Positions 25,106 to 35,830 of a stretch of 64,000 nucleotides of DNA are shown piece by piece. The translations under genes were made by a program, and so were the position numbers. The notes under the pieces were generated by a model that was not told where the DNA came from, did not search any database, and saw only the letters and a program-made list of their open reading frames with translations. Source of the DNA: Tricholoma matsutake (taxonomy: Eukaryota; Basidiomycota; Agaricomycetes; Agaricales; Tricholomataceae); NCBI GenBank assembly GCA_026075535.2, contig AP026547.1, positions 9,424,001-9,488,000 on the forward strand. The letters are read 5' to 3'. The first letter of the stretch is position 1; each line of letters opens with the position of its first letter.

Positions 25106-26593
25106 TTAACAAGACTCTCCACCATTTCCCTGCTCTGCCTCTTCTTCAAAGTGCATCCTCAAACTGTCATAAATGTGGGGGTCATAGTCATTGGTGATGT
25201 CCCAGGCATTGATGTTCATCATGTGGATTTGTGCCATTTGGTTTGATTGTGTGGGTAGTGGCATGTTGAACGATGTCACCACTCTCATTCTGCCTTGGTT
25301 GTATGCCTTCGCTATGTACACTTGCCAGTTTGATTCATGGATTGGGATAGGCTGTCCCCCACATTCCGCTCCCCTATGTAACAGGTCTGTCACTTTGCCA
25401 CACCTGAAGCCTTCCCCCAATCCTAGCTTTGCTGTCCCCGGCATTAGTGGTAGTGGTTGTGTCATGTAGTTTGCCAGTCCCTCTCTGTGGACCTCTATCC
25501 ACTTCTGCATTGCTGCTTCATATATCTTCCAGTTATCCTCTGTTGCTAGCTGTGCAACACTGTTTGCCACTGCCTCTGCTGTGAGTTCATAATAAGGTTT
25601 GCCTCTCCCTCCTGATCTGTCAGCTAGTGGGGATGGCAGTGGGTTCCTATAGCCATACATGATGTTGTTTGGTCTGAGCATTGTGTTTTCTACAAATGGG
25701 TCACTTGTGCCTGTTGGTGTCTGGATGGGGGTTGCTGGGGTCTGGAATCTGTTTGTGTATTGTTGTTGGGCAGGTGTTTGTTGCTTTTGTGGGGTGTACC
25801 TGGCCATCGCTGCATAGTTTGTAAGTCACGGGTATGTTTGATTGGTGGATTGGTTGGTGTAACTGCTCATCGTCAGGGTGTGCTCCTGGCTTTGGAGCGT
25901 TGTCCCTGCCAGCAAGTGGGCTACTGTATTGTTCACTTCTTCATTCTGCTTCTTGTCTTCCACTGCCTCCTCAATTTCCCTCAATGGTATCCTCTTCACT
26001 GCCTCCATGAACTTGTCCCAGTTGTCTTCTATCCCTTGGCCTGGCAGCAAGTGACATATCAGCTTTGGGAGGCTGTCCAGTACCTGAGGGATCAGGAATC
26101 CTTGGGTGTCACCTACTGTCCTTGCTGCCTTTCTGACTTTGTCCACCCACTCGACATGACTCCATCTCTTCTTTCCTTCCTCTCCCACTTTCTCTCCCAA
26201 GTCCTCTTTCTTCAGTTTGATGTCCAGTAGCTTCCATAACTTCTCCTCCCTTGTCAACTCCAGTTTCTTCTCTATTGGCCATTCCTTCTTGAATGCTGTC
26301 ATTATGTCTTTCCATGTCACCTTCTCTGCTTGGGTCAGCCCGTCAAACCATTCCTCCCCCCATCCTCTTGGTTCTAAGCTCTTTTCAAAGGTCCACATGA
26401 GGGTTTCTCCTGTTGCCCCTCTCCCACAAGCACATTCTAACTTCCTCAGCCATGTTTGTGGTTCATCTTTGTCCTGATCTTCATCTCCATGGAACATCGG
26501 TATGTCTTGCATTGTGTTTGCCATTTTGCTATGTTTGTGTTGCATTGGTATTGGTTGATCTTGGTGTTGGTTTTCTTCCTCGGGTTCTTGCAT
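25106..26593 (-). pseudogene. Gypsy gag, broken by one nonsense codon
   Basis: Two frames, 26,593-25,826 (255 codons) and 25,807-25,106 (233 codons), lie in the same register and are separated by a TGA and a few sense codons. The first contains the retrotransposon gag words FHGDEDQDKDEPQTWLRK, WFDGLTQAEKVTWKDIM and FKKEWP, the usual capsid-like block of basidiomycete Gypsy gags. The second is Gln/Pro-rich and then folds into an unrecognised region. A CGA-to-TGA change would explain the stop. Confidence 0.8.
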
Positions 26594-26780
26594 TGTGGGT
26601 GATGAGCTTCAGCTGCATGTGTGGTTGGGGATCTGTTTCTGGTATTGGGTTATCACTCTGTTTCTTTGCCTCAATATGTGTTCTTCATTCTGTAGGCTCT
26701 CCCTGTTCTTCCATGTTGCTCTCTGTTCTCATAGTTCCATAATCTGTCATTGTGTCTCTGTCTGCTTAGGTGCCAGTGTG

Positions 26781-26802
26781 TTCAAATCCACTCTTGCCAC
26801 CA
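26781..26802 (-). promoter_or_regulatory. Primer-binding site complementary to a tRNA 3' end
   Basis: On plus the 22 bases end in ...CACTCTTGCCACCA and contain TTCAAATC, so they read as the T-loop, acceptor strand and CCA tail of a tRNA. The site sits 2 nt inside the 5' LTR, where a Gypsy PBS is expected. Which tRNA it is cannot be named safely; its 5' acceptor strand would read GGCAAGA. Confidence 0.85.
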
Positions 26803-26804
26803 CT

Positions 26805-26940
26805 TGGAGATGCATCTCCAAGACAAAGAAATCAAGCTAGCAACTGTTCGAGTTGAAGGGTACCATATGTCTATGTATGGTATGTACATGGGTATCAGGG
26901 TTGGGATATCACGTGCTTGTCATGTGGCTGCACAGCCACA
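26805..26940 (-). repeat. 5' LTR of the Gypsy element
   Basis: On plus it runs from TGGAGATGCATCTCC to GCACAGCCACA. On minus it therefore starts with TGTGGCTGTGCAGCCACA, a short palindrome at the LTR tip. Confidence 0.88.
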
Positions 26941-27780
26941 GTGGTGATTTATTTTGGGAATGTGAATGCAAAGTACGACCAGATGTGGTAGCTGTGCTTG
27001 CATTACCAACACCAGAACTAGAAGCACCACTAGCACTAGCTGGGTAAACAAGTTAGCCTATCTTTCTTTTGAAACATGGGCAAATGTTTACCTTCTACAC
27101 TAGTCTTATCCTGAGAAAGTGCATGGGTAGCATAGAACTTGTATTCCCCTTTCTGCTGCTGTCACCATGACTCCATGACTGATTTTGGCACAGGATTTAC
27201 TGTTGCTAGTACAAGAAGTGAAGCACATCAAACATCAATTACAGAATGAGCTTAAGAGAACATACAGATGATAAGCATGTGGTTTTGGAATCCAGTGCAG
27301 GTGATACAAGTGTTGAGAAATAAGTCATATTCTTTTGCATAGGTTACCCCATTTGCAGTAGAGATCTTTTTTCTGACTTTGTTACACAGTCAGAAGTGAG
27401 GAAGGACCACATTCTGAACATTGTGTGGATCTGGGTTGTACTTATCTGGCTGGCCTTTGAACCATCCAAAGATATTTGGGAAGAGCTCCTTGAGCTTTGC
27501 CTCCACTTCAGAAAAAGACCCCTCCATATGCAATTTGATGCCAAACTTGTAATCTATGACTGCAAGCCCATATGAATGCAACACTTGTAAGGAATCCACA
27601 TGAAGTAGAGGTGGCTTTCATATCCTGAACTCAGGCAACAGTTCATTGTCGTCATCCATTCCTGATGTTGATGTTGAATCTGAAACATTATCATCATTGT
27701 CATCAAGTGTGGACTTGTGGCTTTTGTGATAAACCTAAATTTTGGACCTGTTGAGAGAAGAATAGGAGATATACACAAGA
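26941..27780 (-). pseudogene. 5' part of the gene split by the Gypsy element
   Basis: Minus-strand coding pieces. 27,600-27,720 is acidic and Ser-rich and ends NELLPEFRI before an in-frame TGA. 27,390-27,599 carries SFSEVEAKLKELFPNIFGWF and ends VVLPHF; the next frame gives CNKVRKKISTANGVTYAK. After a probable intron (27,060-27,340), a Ser/Gly/Ala-rich exon runs to the insertion point at 26,941. I do not recognise the protein and saw no catalytic motif. The TGA is explained by CGA decay, so the gene was probably already dead or silenced. Confidence 0.45.
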
Positions 27781-27923
27781 TATGAATGTAATATCTCCTT
27801 TAAACCCTTATGTAGTACAACAATGGCTCCGACTTTGAAACTATCATCTCTTGCATCATTCTTGAAAAAAAGTTAGAGCAAAGCAAGCATGATAACAGAT
27901 GACTTGACTTGCCTGGTCCTTAG

Positions 27924-30900
27924 TAGTGTTTGAAAGTCTGGTTTACCTAACTGGAAAAAGACCACAACTGGACCAGACCAGACCTGACTGCAAAAAACTG
28001 AACCATCAGTTGCAGTTGTCAATGGTCTTACAACAGTCTGGTTGCGGTTCAACCAATTCTCACTGCTAAGGAAAACCATTGAAAACTGGTTATGACCAGT
28101 TTGAACCAACCTCAACTATCATTGAACTGCCTAATTTTGTACTACTATCATAACATGTAGAGTGGATGTAATTGACAATATTAACTAAACAAATACCATC
28201 AGCCAAATAAACCATATGTAATTTCAGTTGCTGGGGCACGCCCAAACTACCCACTCCAACATGAAACCAAAAAAGTGAAAAGCTAAAGCTTCTACTTCTA
28301 AACAGTCTGCGAAGAAACCGACAAAAAAAGGAACAAAATCAAGCAAGGCACCAGCTAAGGGAAATGCTCATAAATAACAGGCATCTAATGACAGTGATGA
28401 TGCCAGTGACAACAATGAAGAATCTGAGCCACAGCGCCCAAAACAAAAGCAGCAAAAGAGAAATAAACATGGTGAAGATGTTGACAAAGGCCACAGAGCC
28501 TGAGGAGATTGTCAAAAGCAAGGAAGATGATGAGGTCAAGTTAGAAGAAGAGACTGAGGGTAATGACAAAGTAAGTGAAGTACAGATGATTCTCAGAAGC
28601 AATTAGACTGACCAAAGAAAAGGATGATGAAGCCAAGGATAGACACCAGCTTGATATTCCCATTGAATTACATGTGAAGAAGGACACTACAAAGGACCTG
28701 CGGACCATCTTCTTGGCTTGAGTTACTGTGAATTTCAAGAAAGGCCAGACATCTGAAACTATCACAGGTCACTGGTTCCTGTTATGCAAGTAAGCTCAGT
28801 ATCACAAATCAATGTAAGGAATTGAATACTCACATTAACTCCAGAATAGATCCCAATACTGTTAACTCCAAGTCAAAGGGACTCCATAAGGCATTCTTTT
28901 GTGGAAGTAACACATCTTGCTGCCAGCATATTTGTCAGCACTATCCAATATATCAGCAATGGTGCAGTGATCAGGGCCTAGCAGAGAGTTACTGAGCAGT
29001 CCCACCACACATTCTGAAGGAAAGGGAAGACACAAAGAAGCCTAAAAAGCAGGTCAAAGTAGATGGCATATTCAAGGGGAAGCGACCGATGGAGTTTTCT
29101 GAAGAGGGGATTTTGGATGCAGTGGCAAAATTCATAGCATGTGATGACCAGGTCAGTCAAAATCATAATCTTGTGAGCATGTCACTTATGGAGTGAATAA
29201 TTGTTGGCTGTTGCAGACAAAGCTCTGTTTAGGAATTGTCTTGTCACCATGAGACCCAAAATGATTGGGAACAACTTACCTAGTACTCACAATGTATTGG
29301 TGTACCTACACAACTGTTTCATTGAGCAGTTGAAACTGTTAAAGAAAGAGATATCAGTTAGTGTGACATTAATGATATAAAGTACTACTCACATATTCTA
29401 GCAGGAGGCACCAGGCAAAGTTGCAACAACATCCAATGGATGGACAGCAGATAACATGAAGGGATCATTCCTTGGAATGATGGCACATTGAATCGAGGTG
29501 AAAGACAAAAAGTGGAAGCTGCACTTGGAAGTCATAGGGTTTCAGCCAGTTTCAGGGGAGCATAGTGGGGGGAATTTGGGTCGATACTTTGTCAGCCTTT
29601 GCGACCACATGGGGATTATGAGCAAGAATGGATCAAAGGTACCAATTTAGTCATACTACTGATAAGATCACTGATAAGATATTGATAATGTGGACAGCTT
29701 CATACTGTAACTCTCAACAATGCCTCAAACAACACAACAAACTGTGGGATGGTAGAGCAGCAACATCACCATCACCACATCCAATGGGATGCCAAAGAAA
29801 ATCAACTCCCATAAGTATAAATTACTATCAGTAATGTTTTGCTTACCATTCAAGTTTGATTTGAGTTGTGCAGGTGCCTCAAGTTGTGCAGGTGCCTCAA
29901 GCATGTGGTCAATCTCACGAATGTTGTGTTGATGGGACACATCACAAAGATTGCCATCATTGAAAATACAAATGTGATCTGGGAGTATGATCCTGAGTTA
30001 CCAGGTAATCGTGTACTCAGAGGATCCCTGGATGTAGTTGTGGCTATCTGAATGCTCGCCATCAAGGTATGTAACCAACCAAATTTAGTCATATTAATCT
30101 CACACTTTCTTGATTCAGACAGATTCAAGCTTCTGGACAACGTATTGAATATTTTAAAATGCTACAACTCAAATGTAAGATCAACACCCCACTCAAAATT
30201 CCACTACACAACAATATGCAATGGGGTACAGCACATAAAATGCTAGACCGCTTGTACTACTTACACCAGGTGAGTTTGATGGCCTTGTCTCCTTAGATAC
30301 AATACTGACTGTATCATGGATCACACATAGGCAATTGATTTGTTTGCTTCATCTGCAGATGGTCCTATTACTACCATACACAGCAAGGGACATGTTGTCA
30401 AGACAATTCCATGGGCTGCCTTCAAGTTTTCTGGCCATGATTGGACCCAAGTTTTAGATGCCTGGGATATTCTTGTGGTGTGGTGCATCACTGTTGCATC
30501 TGGTAAATTGATCACATCTCTGATAAATCAAACATTTCATAGGACTCAGCTCGTGTTCAACACCACTTCTCAGCTGAGAAATGACTGATGCTGTGGCCCG
30601 CGCTGCCAGTGATAGAAGAGCTTCAGACGGCATGGGAGGTGAAGTGCAACAATCAAAAATATGACTTGTACCATGCTGCAATCGATGACGGACTTGAAAA
30701 ACTCAAGAAGTATTACTCTCGCTTTGATCAGAAACCTAGTTTCATTCTTGCACTCAGTGAGTGATTTTTCAAACTGATTCTCTGAACATGGAACTGAAGC
30801 AAGAGCTCTAGTCCTTCATCCATACTACAAACTCGCTTACATCAAACTAGCATGGGGTAGAGAAGAAGAACAGGTGGCATAATGTGCAATGGGTAATTAA

Positions 30901-32283
30901 TATGCAAAGAATTGGCAAGATGAATCAAGAAAAGTTTTAGAACACAAGGTGAGTACTATATTTTCCCTTAATTTAGAACTATCAACTAATGTGTTTCAAA
31001 TGGAAAAATATTGGAAGAACCAATTTCAGGCACCACCCATAGTGTTGCCAACAGAAGATGCAACAAGTGGCAACACTGGATTGGCAGCAGGAGCATCAGT
31101 GTTATCTGATTATGAGCGATACTGCCATACTCTTCTGGCTAACATGGAACTTTGCGATGGGTGGGAGGCAGAGCTGCACTGCTATTTGAAGGACATGCCT
31201 GCCGATGTCTCTCCAGAGACTGATATTGTAGAGTGGTGGCAGGTATGTTCTACTATATTCTATGTGAGGTTTTACCTCTGAAATCTATGATAGAACCATC
31301 ACCACATGTATCCAACACTCGCATGCATTGCATTGGATGTCCTTCCCATCCCAGCCTCTTCTGTCCCATGTGAGCAACTCTTCTCAGCAGTGAAGGAAGT
31401 TGCAGATGATCGATGATCTTGTCTTGGGCCAAAGGAATTTGAAGAACTGCAGATCATGAAGTTTGTGTGGCATAATACCATTCCTAATCTGGCTGCATGG
31501 AACTCAAATGAGGTTGAGGATATCAATATTGGTAAATATCAGAGTTTGTTGAGTGTTGATAACTGGCAGGATGACTTTGACAGGGATTTAGATGGCTCGG
31601 ATGATATCATTATAGACTCAGAGTAGAATTTAGGACCATTTACATAGAAATGCTTGCCTTACATGTGGGTATTAGATCCTTTGATCCTATGATAGAGTAT
31701 CTCTTCTGAGTCAAAGATTCTGATGTTTACAATACACTGGCATGGTGCATGTAAGTCAAATTTCTTGTATTACTATTTCCTTTATGAACTTATTTATGCA
31801 TAGCAACACCACACCATGTACTCTGTACTTGCTTCTCTTGCTAATTGTTATCAGTGTGCAATGTTCTATAGCCATGATGTTGACAGGTTTTGTGCCATTG
31901 CTTGGTTTCTGGTATGACATTATTATTTATTTTCACTCTTTCTCTACTAATATCTCAATGCAGACCACATATTCATCTACCACACCATCATTCACTGAAG
32001 GTCTAGTGCAATAATAGCTACTTTCTTATGTTGGACTCTTAGATAGATTACTTATAACTTCACATATGTACAGATTGGTTTGAACTGACCCTCACTAGTG
32101 GGTAACTGGTTTGGACTGAACCAGTCTAAACCAGTACAGAGTCGACTGTAAACTGCCATGAACCAGTTGTGTAAGGTTCAGTCCAGTTGTCGACAACTTG
32201 GGAGAATGAGAGAGTCAGTTTCAGTTTCAGGTTTGTTATAAATTGTAAAAAAAAACTGGACTGAGCCGGACCTTCAAACGCTA
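27924..32283 (+). mobile_element. hAT transposon with degenerate ends
   Basis: The left end TAGTGTTTGAAAGTCTGGTT is mirrored by a right end ...GGACCTTCAAACGCTA. Just inside are blocks rich in CCAGTT/AACTGG. The same termini bound the hAT elements at 33,077 and 39,368. I could not find an 8-bp target duplication here: the flanks are GTCCTTAG and TTCAAAAC, so one end may be altered. The coding remnant is the transposase at 28,261-31,626. Confidence 0.75.
28261..31626 (+). pseudogene. hAT transposase pseudogene 1
   Basis: A Lys/Ser-rich N-terminus starts MKPKK. The core shows GWTADNMKGSFLGMMAH followed by a stop where hAT enzymes have HW, then WKLHLEVIGFQPVSGEHSGG and YFVSLCDHMGIMSKNG. After introns and frameshifts come NNASNNTT, CLKHVVNL, IPLHNNMQWGTAHKMLDR and IPWAAFKFSGHDWTQVLDAW. 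Further on are IDDGLEKLKKYYSRFDQKP and LHPYYKLAYIKLAWG. The C-terminal dimerisation domain is at 31,300-31,600, with PIPASSVPCEQLFSAVKEVA and KFVWHN. Stops, several from W or R codons, show that it is dead. The domain order is the complete hAT order. Confidence 0.88.
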
Positions 32284-32739
32284 TTCAAAACAACCTGGCA
32301 TGTTATTCAATAATCTGTGCATTTATATGCTGACTGCACATCAGAAATGGCTGCACCTTGTACAAAGACCAAGAATGCAACCAAGTCATCATCTAATGTT
32401 GCTCTGCAAGGTATGTTATCCACAAATTTTAGATCTTGAAATGATTATCGTTTTTTATGGCATAGATGTTACTCCATATGTATTACCAAGCACAGGTTCT
32501 TTCGTACCCACTCTAGCAGGTTTGTAAATTTGTCATAACTTGATATAGAAGTAACAATAATTCTTATAGAACCTTCTATTCCACAACCATGTCTTCGCCT
32601 ACCATCTAAGCGTTCACACCAGGCAAGTCTCACTCTCAGTGTTCTCAGATATACATACAACTAATAGGGTTTGTTTAGATGGATCCATTATGACCGTTGA
32701 CTCCTGCTAAACCTAAGGCAATTAAGGCTAAGACTGAGA

Positions 32740-33060
32740 AACCCTCTGACAAGGCTGTGAAGTCCTCTGATACAGCTGCAAAGTCCTCCAACAAGGCTGC
32801 AAAGTCCTCCAACAAGGCTGCAAAGTCCTCCAACAAGGCTGCAAAGTCCTCCAACAAGGCTGCAAAGTCCTCCAACAAGGCTGCAAAGTCCTCCAACAAG
32901 GCTGCAAAGTCCTCCAACAAGGCTGCAAAGTCCTCCAACAAGGCTGCAAAGTCCTCCAACAAGGCTGCAAAGTCCTCCAACACAGCTGCAAATTCCTCCA
33001 ACAAGGCTGTGAAGTCCTCCAATAAGGCTGTGAAACCCTCCAAGACCACTAAGGAAAAGG
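32740..33060 (+). repeat. 21-bp coding repeat (AAKSSNK), about 14 units
   Basis: The unit GCTGCAAAGTCCTCCAACAA(G) encodes Ala-Ala-Lys-Ser-Ser-Asn-Lys. About ten core units are nearly identical, with diverged ones (AVKSSDK, AVKPSK) at the edges, in frame with hAT pseudogene 2. A basic, disordered N-terminal tail is implied. Homogeneity of the core suggests recent slippage or conversion. Confidence 0.9.
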
Positions 33061-33338
33061 TTCAACCTGCAAAGTCTAGTGTTTTAAGGTCTGGTCCAGT
33101 CCAGTTTTCAACCCCCAAGAGGGGCAACCATGGACTGCAACTGGTCCAAACCATTGCCCATACTTGAAGCTGTAATTTACCCTCCCCCACCTATTCTGAT
33201 CGGAGTCCAGTTATTCCAGTTATTCCAACCAGATTCTGGTTACTCCAGATGCTCAACTTAGAGTATATACCCTAATGGATAGTCAAATTTCAAGTCTTAA
33301 GTTGTCAAAGTGCCTACAAAATATATTTGTGCAGAGTA

Positions 33339-33416
33339 AGGATTGAACTCAAGACATCTTGATTAGAGTGATCACATGACAAACCAAACATGTGTGCTTA
33401 ACCAGTTGAGCCACAA
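33339..33416 (-). ncRNA. tRNA-like segment with A and B boxes (outer element, left end)
   Basis: On minus: TGGCTCAACTGGTTAAGCAC (A box, D-arm-like), then about 50 nt later GAGTTCAATCC (B box). It lacks a clear 7-bp acceptor stem, so it is a tRNA-like Pol III promoter, not a working tRNA gene. It reads toward the left terminus of the element. Confidence 0.6.
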
Positions 33417-33514
33417 GAGAATTATTAGTTAGTAATATAAGGTTTATTCATGACACTCAAACTCACAACTCTAATTTTTTTCGAAGTAGTTAAGATCAAA
33501 AAATTTTAATTAAC

Positions 33515-33785
33515 CACATCCCTCACATTGAATGTGAGGGAGTGGGGATGATTGTGATTACATACATAAACAAAAAATCCTCCCTCTCACAAGATGCAAG
33601 AGGGAGTTTTATTTATATACATAAAAAGCTAACCCCTCATGTTCGGCGTGAGGGGGGAGGTAAAAACATGAAGAAAAAAATCCCTCCCCCATGCAAAATG
33701 GGGGTGGGGGACACAATACTAATAAATAATTAAAAGTACAAAAAAAATCCCTCCCCACACAAAGTGCGGGGGAGGGGGAGGGGAC
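33515..33785. repeat. Ladder of five GC-rich hairpins
   Basis: Five successive palindromes separated by AT-rich spacers (TACATAAA-like). The first is CCCTCACATTGAATGTGAGG. The others follow the same plan: a C-rich stem, a loop such as ATGCAAAAT or TGTTCGGCG, and a G-rich stem. Stem sequences differ while the plan is kept. Confidence 0.8.
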
Positions 33786-33819
33786 ACAACCCTGCTGTGC
33801 TAGGTGTGTTGTCTGTCAT

Positions 33820-34195
33820 TCCACCCACAATCCACCCCACAAGCAGTTGCTTGTGAGGCTGGGGGTAGGTGGCTTGTCATCATTGTCGCTCCACCCACAA
33901 TTCACCCCACAAGCAGTTGCTCATGAGGCTGGGGGTGGGTGATGCATTGTTGTCTCCTATCCCTGCGCCTGGGCATTGTTCCACTCACATTCTACCCCAT
34001 GAGCAGTTGCTCGTGAGGCTGGGGGTGGGTGGCTTGTCATCATTGTCGTTCCACCCACAATCCACCCCATGAGCAGTTCTCGTGAGGCTGGGGGCAGGTG
34101 GTGTGTTGTTGTCATCTCCTGTCCCTGCACCTGGGCGTTGTTCCACCACGATCAACCCCACAAGCAGTTGCTCGTGAGGCTGGGGGTGGGTGGCT
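33820..34195. repeat. Tandem palindromic module, five units of about 70-90 bp
   Basis: Each unit has CCACCCACAATCCACCCC, then a GAGCAGTTGCTCGTGAGG-type palindrome, then CTGGGGGTGGGTGG. Units start near 33,822, 33,892, 33,970, 34,051 and 34,142. On minus every unit reads in frame as a variant of the peptide PPPASxATAxGVxxG. Confidence 0.75.
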
Positions 34196-34877
34196 TGTTG
34201 TCATTCATCGCCGTCATCCCCCATTTGGATTTCTGTTTTTTTTTTTTTTTGGGGGGGGGGAGGGGGGTTTGGGCACATGCAACGTGGTGCAAGTACAGAG
34301 GTTGGTGGGTGCTTACTAGGCAGATACCCCCCTTCTGGGGTCTCCTGGCATCCCTCTGCACCCTCCGAGCCCATGTTGACAGCCTCACATCCCATTTGAA
34401 TGGGGAGGAGGGGATCAGGTGGCCATGGGTGTGGGTTGTGCATTTTTCATCATGGCAGGTTGTCCCCAGTAGTATATAACCTAAAAAGCAATAAAATACA
34501 ATTAGTTGATTGATAAAGCAAAAAAAGAAAAAAAAGAAAAACTTATCCATGGCCCAAACAACAGTTGCCATCATTTGGGCCCGTGTTCTGTCCAGTCAGC
34601 TCGTTTGAGGGTGGTGGTGATGGTGGGAGTGGGTGAGTACTTTACACTCCCCCACCTATTCCGGTTGGATTCCAGTTTGTCTGGCTGGAATTTCTGGAAT
34701 TTCTGGAATCCGGTGGAATATTTTTTGTATGTAGTTTTACCTATGCAGCACAATTCCAGTCGGAATAAGGATCCAATTTACAGCTGGAATCCCCAGAATC
34801 TGACCAGACTCATCACAACTGGAATAACAGGAATAACCAGAATGCACGTGCTTTCCCAAATAAAAGTTCGACACACA

Positions 34878-34945
34878 TCAAGAATTGAACACTCGACCTT
34901 GGGTCTGCACATATAACAGCATGCTTAACCACTGAGCTACCAAGC
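34878..34945 (-). ncRNA. tRNA-like segment (inner element, left edge)
   Basis: On minus: TGGTAGCTCAGTGGTTAAGC (A box), then GGTCGAGTGTTCAATTCTT (B box). It is closer to a tRNA D-arm than the other type and points out of the element. Confidence 0.65.
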
Positions 34946-35179
34946 AATTATTCTTGGGCATACATTTAATATTTTTATTACCCAACCAAGGTACGTAGTT
35001 AATCACAGCCATTAATGGAATAATTAATAAGTATGCATACGCATGACATGTGACACGTGACTGCCAGCTCACAACCACCACCACCACTGTCACCAACACT
35101 GCCTCCTCCTCCTCTCCACTCTACCACCACCACTGCGTGCGCACCCACCACCACCATTCCCATGCCCAATGCCACCATC

Positions 35180-35830
35180 ACCACCACCTTCAAATGAGCC
35201 GACTGGACAGAACGTGGGCCCAAACAATGCAGATCGCGTCGTTTGGGGCCTAAGTATGTTTTTTTTCATTTGCTTCTTGTTTTTTCATACTAACTAACTT
35301 GTTTCATTTGTTTTATAGGTTCTACTCGACTGCCAGACATAACATGAGCCCAAACAACGTGATTGGACAGAACACAGGCCCAAACAATGCAGATTGCATT
35401 GTTTGGGCCCTAAGTAAGGTTTTTTTCGTTTGCTTTTTGTTTTTATAAACTAACTAACCTTTTTTTTAGCTTTCTAGGTTATAATCTACTGGCAACGATG
35501 CCACCACTCACAAACGAGCCAACATTGGCCCAAACGGCGCAGATCGCATTGTTTGGGCCCTATGTAAGTTTTTTTTGTTTGGTTTTTGTTTTAATAAACT
35601 AACTAACTCATTTTTTTAGTTTTCTAGGTTATAATCTACTAGTAATGACACCACCACCTGCAAACGAGCCAACACAGGCCCAAACGATGCAGATCGCGTC
35701 ATTTGGGCCCTATGTGAGTTTTTTTCATTTGCTTTTTGTTTTTATAAACTAACTAACTCATTTTTTTAGTTTTCTAGGTTATAATCTACTAGTAACGACA
35801 CCACCACCTGCAAACGAGCCAACACACCCA
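35180..35830 (+). repeat. 150-bp tandem array of intron-like and exon-like units
   Basis: Four stretches look like complete basidiomycete introns: 35,254-35,318, 35,414-35,477, 35,564-35,627 and 35,714-35,777 (64-65 nt). Each has GTATG, GTAAG or GTGAG at the start, CTAACTAAC as a branch site and TTTTATAG or TTTCTAG at the end. Two intervening blocks are 86 nt and one is 95 nt. They contain the palindrome GGCCCAAACGATG...CATTTGGGCCC and keep the peptide NEPTxAQTxQIAxFGPY. The last three donors are exactly 150 bp apart. Confidence 0.8.

Larger units (their letters stand above)
19293..26940 (-). mobile_element. Complete Ty3/Gypsy LTR retrotransposon, inactivated
   Basis: A 7.65-kb element on minus. 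Two matching 136-bp LTRs (TG...CA), a primer-binding site, a polypurine tract and a gag-protease-RT-RNase H-integrase order identify it. GTGG flanks both ends (19,289-19,292 and 26,941-26,944), a candidate target duplication. The LTRs differ at a number of sites, so the insertion is old. The polyprotein is broken by stops and frameshifts, the integrase core is missing, and a palindrome-rich element sits between protease and RT. It is a fossil with almost full architecture. Confidence 0.9.

Noticed and set aside
33820..34195. CRISPR-like array (regular palindromic repeats)
   Set aside because: The repeats are long and imperfect, spacers are not unique sequences, no cas genes are present, and the DNA is eukaryotic.
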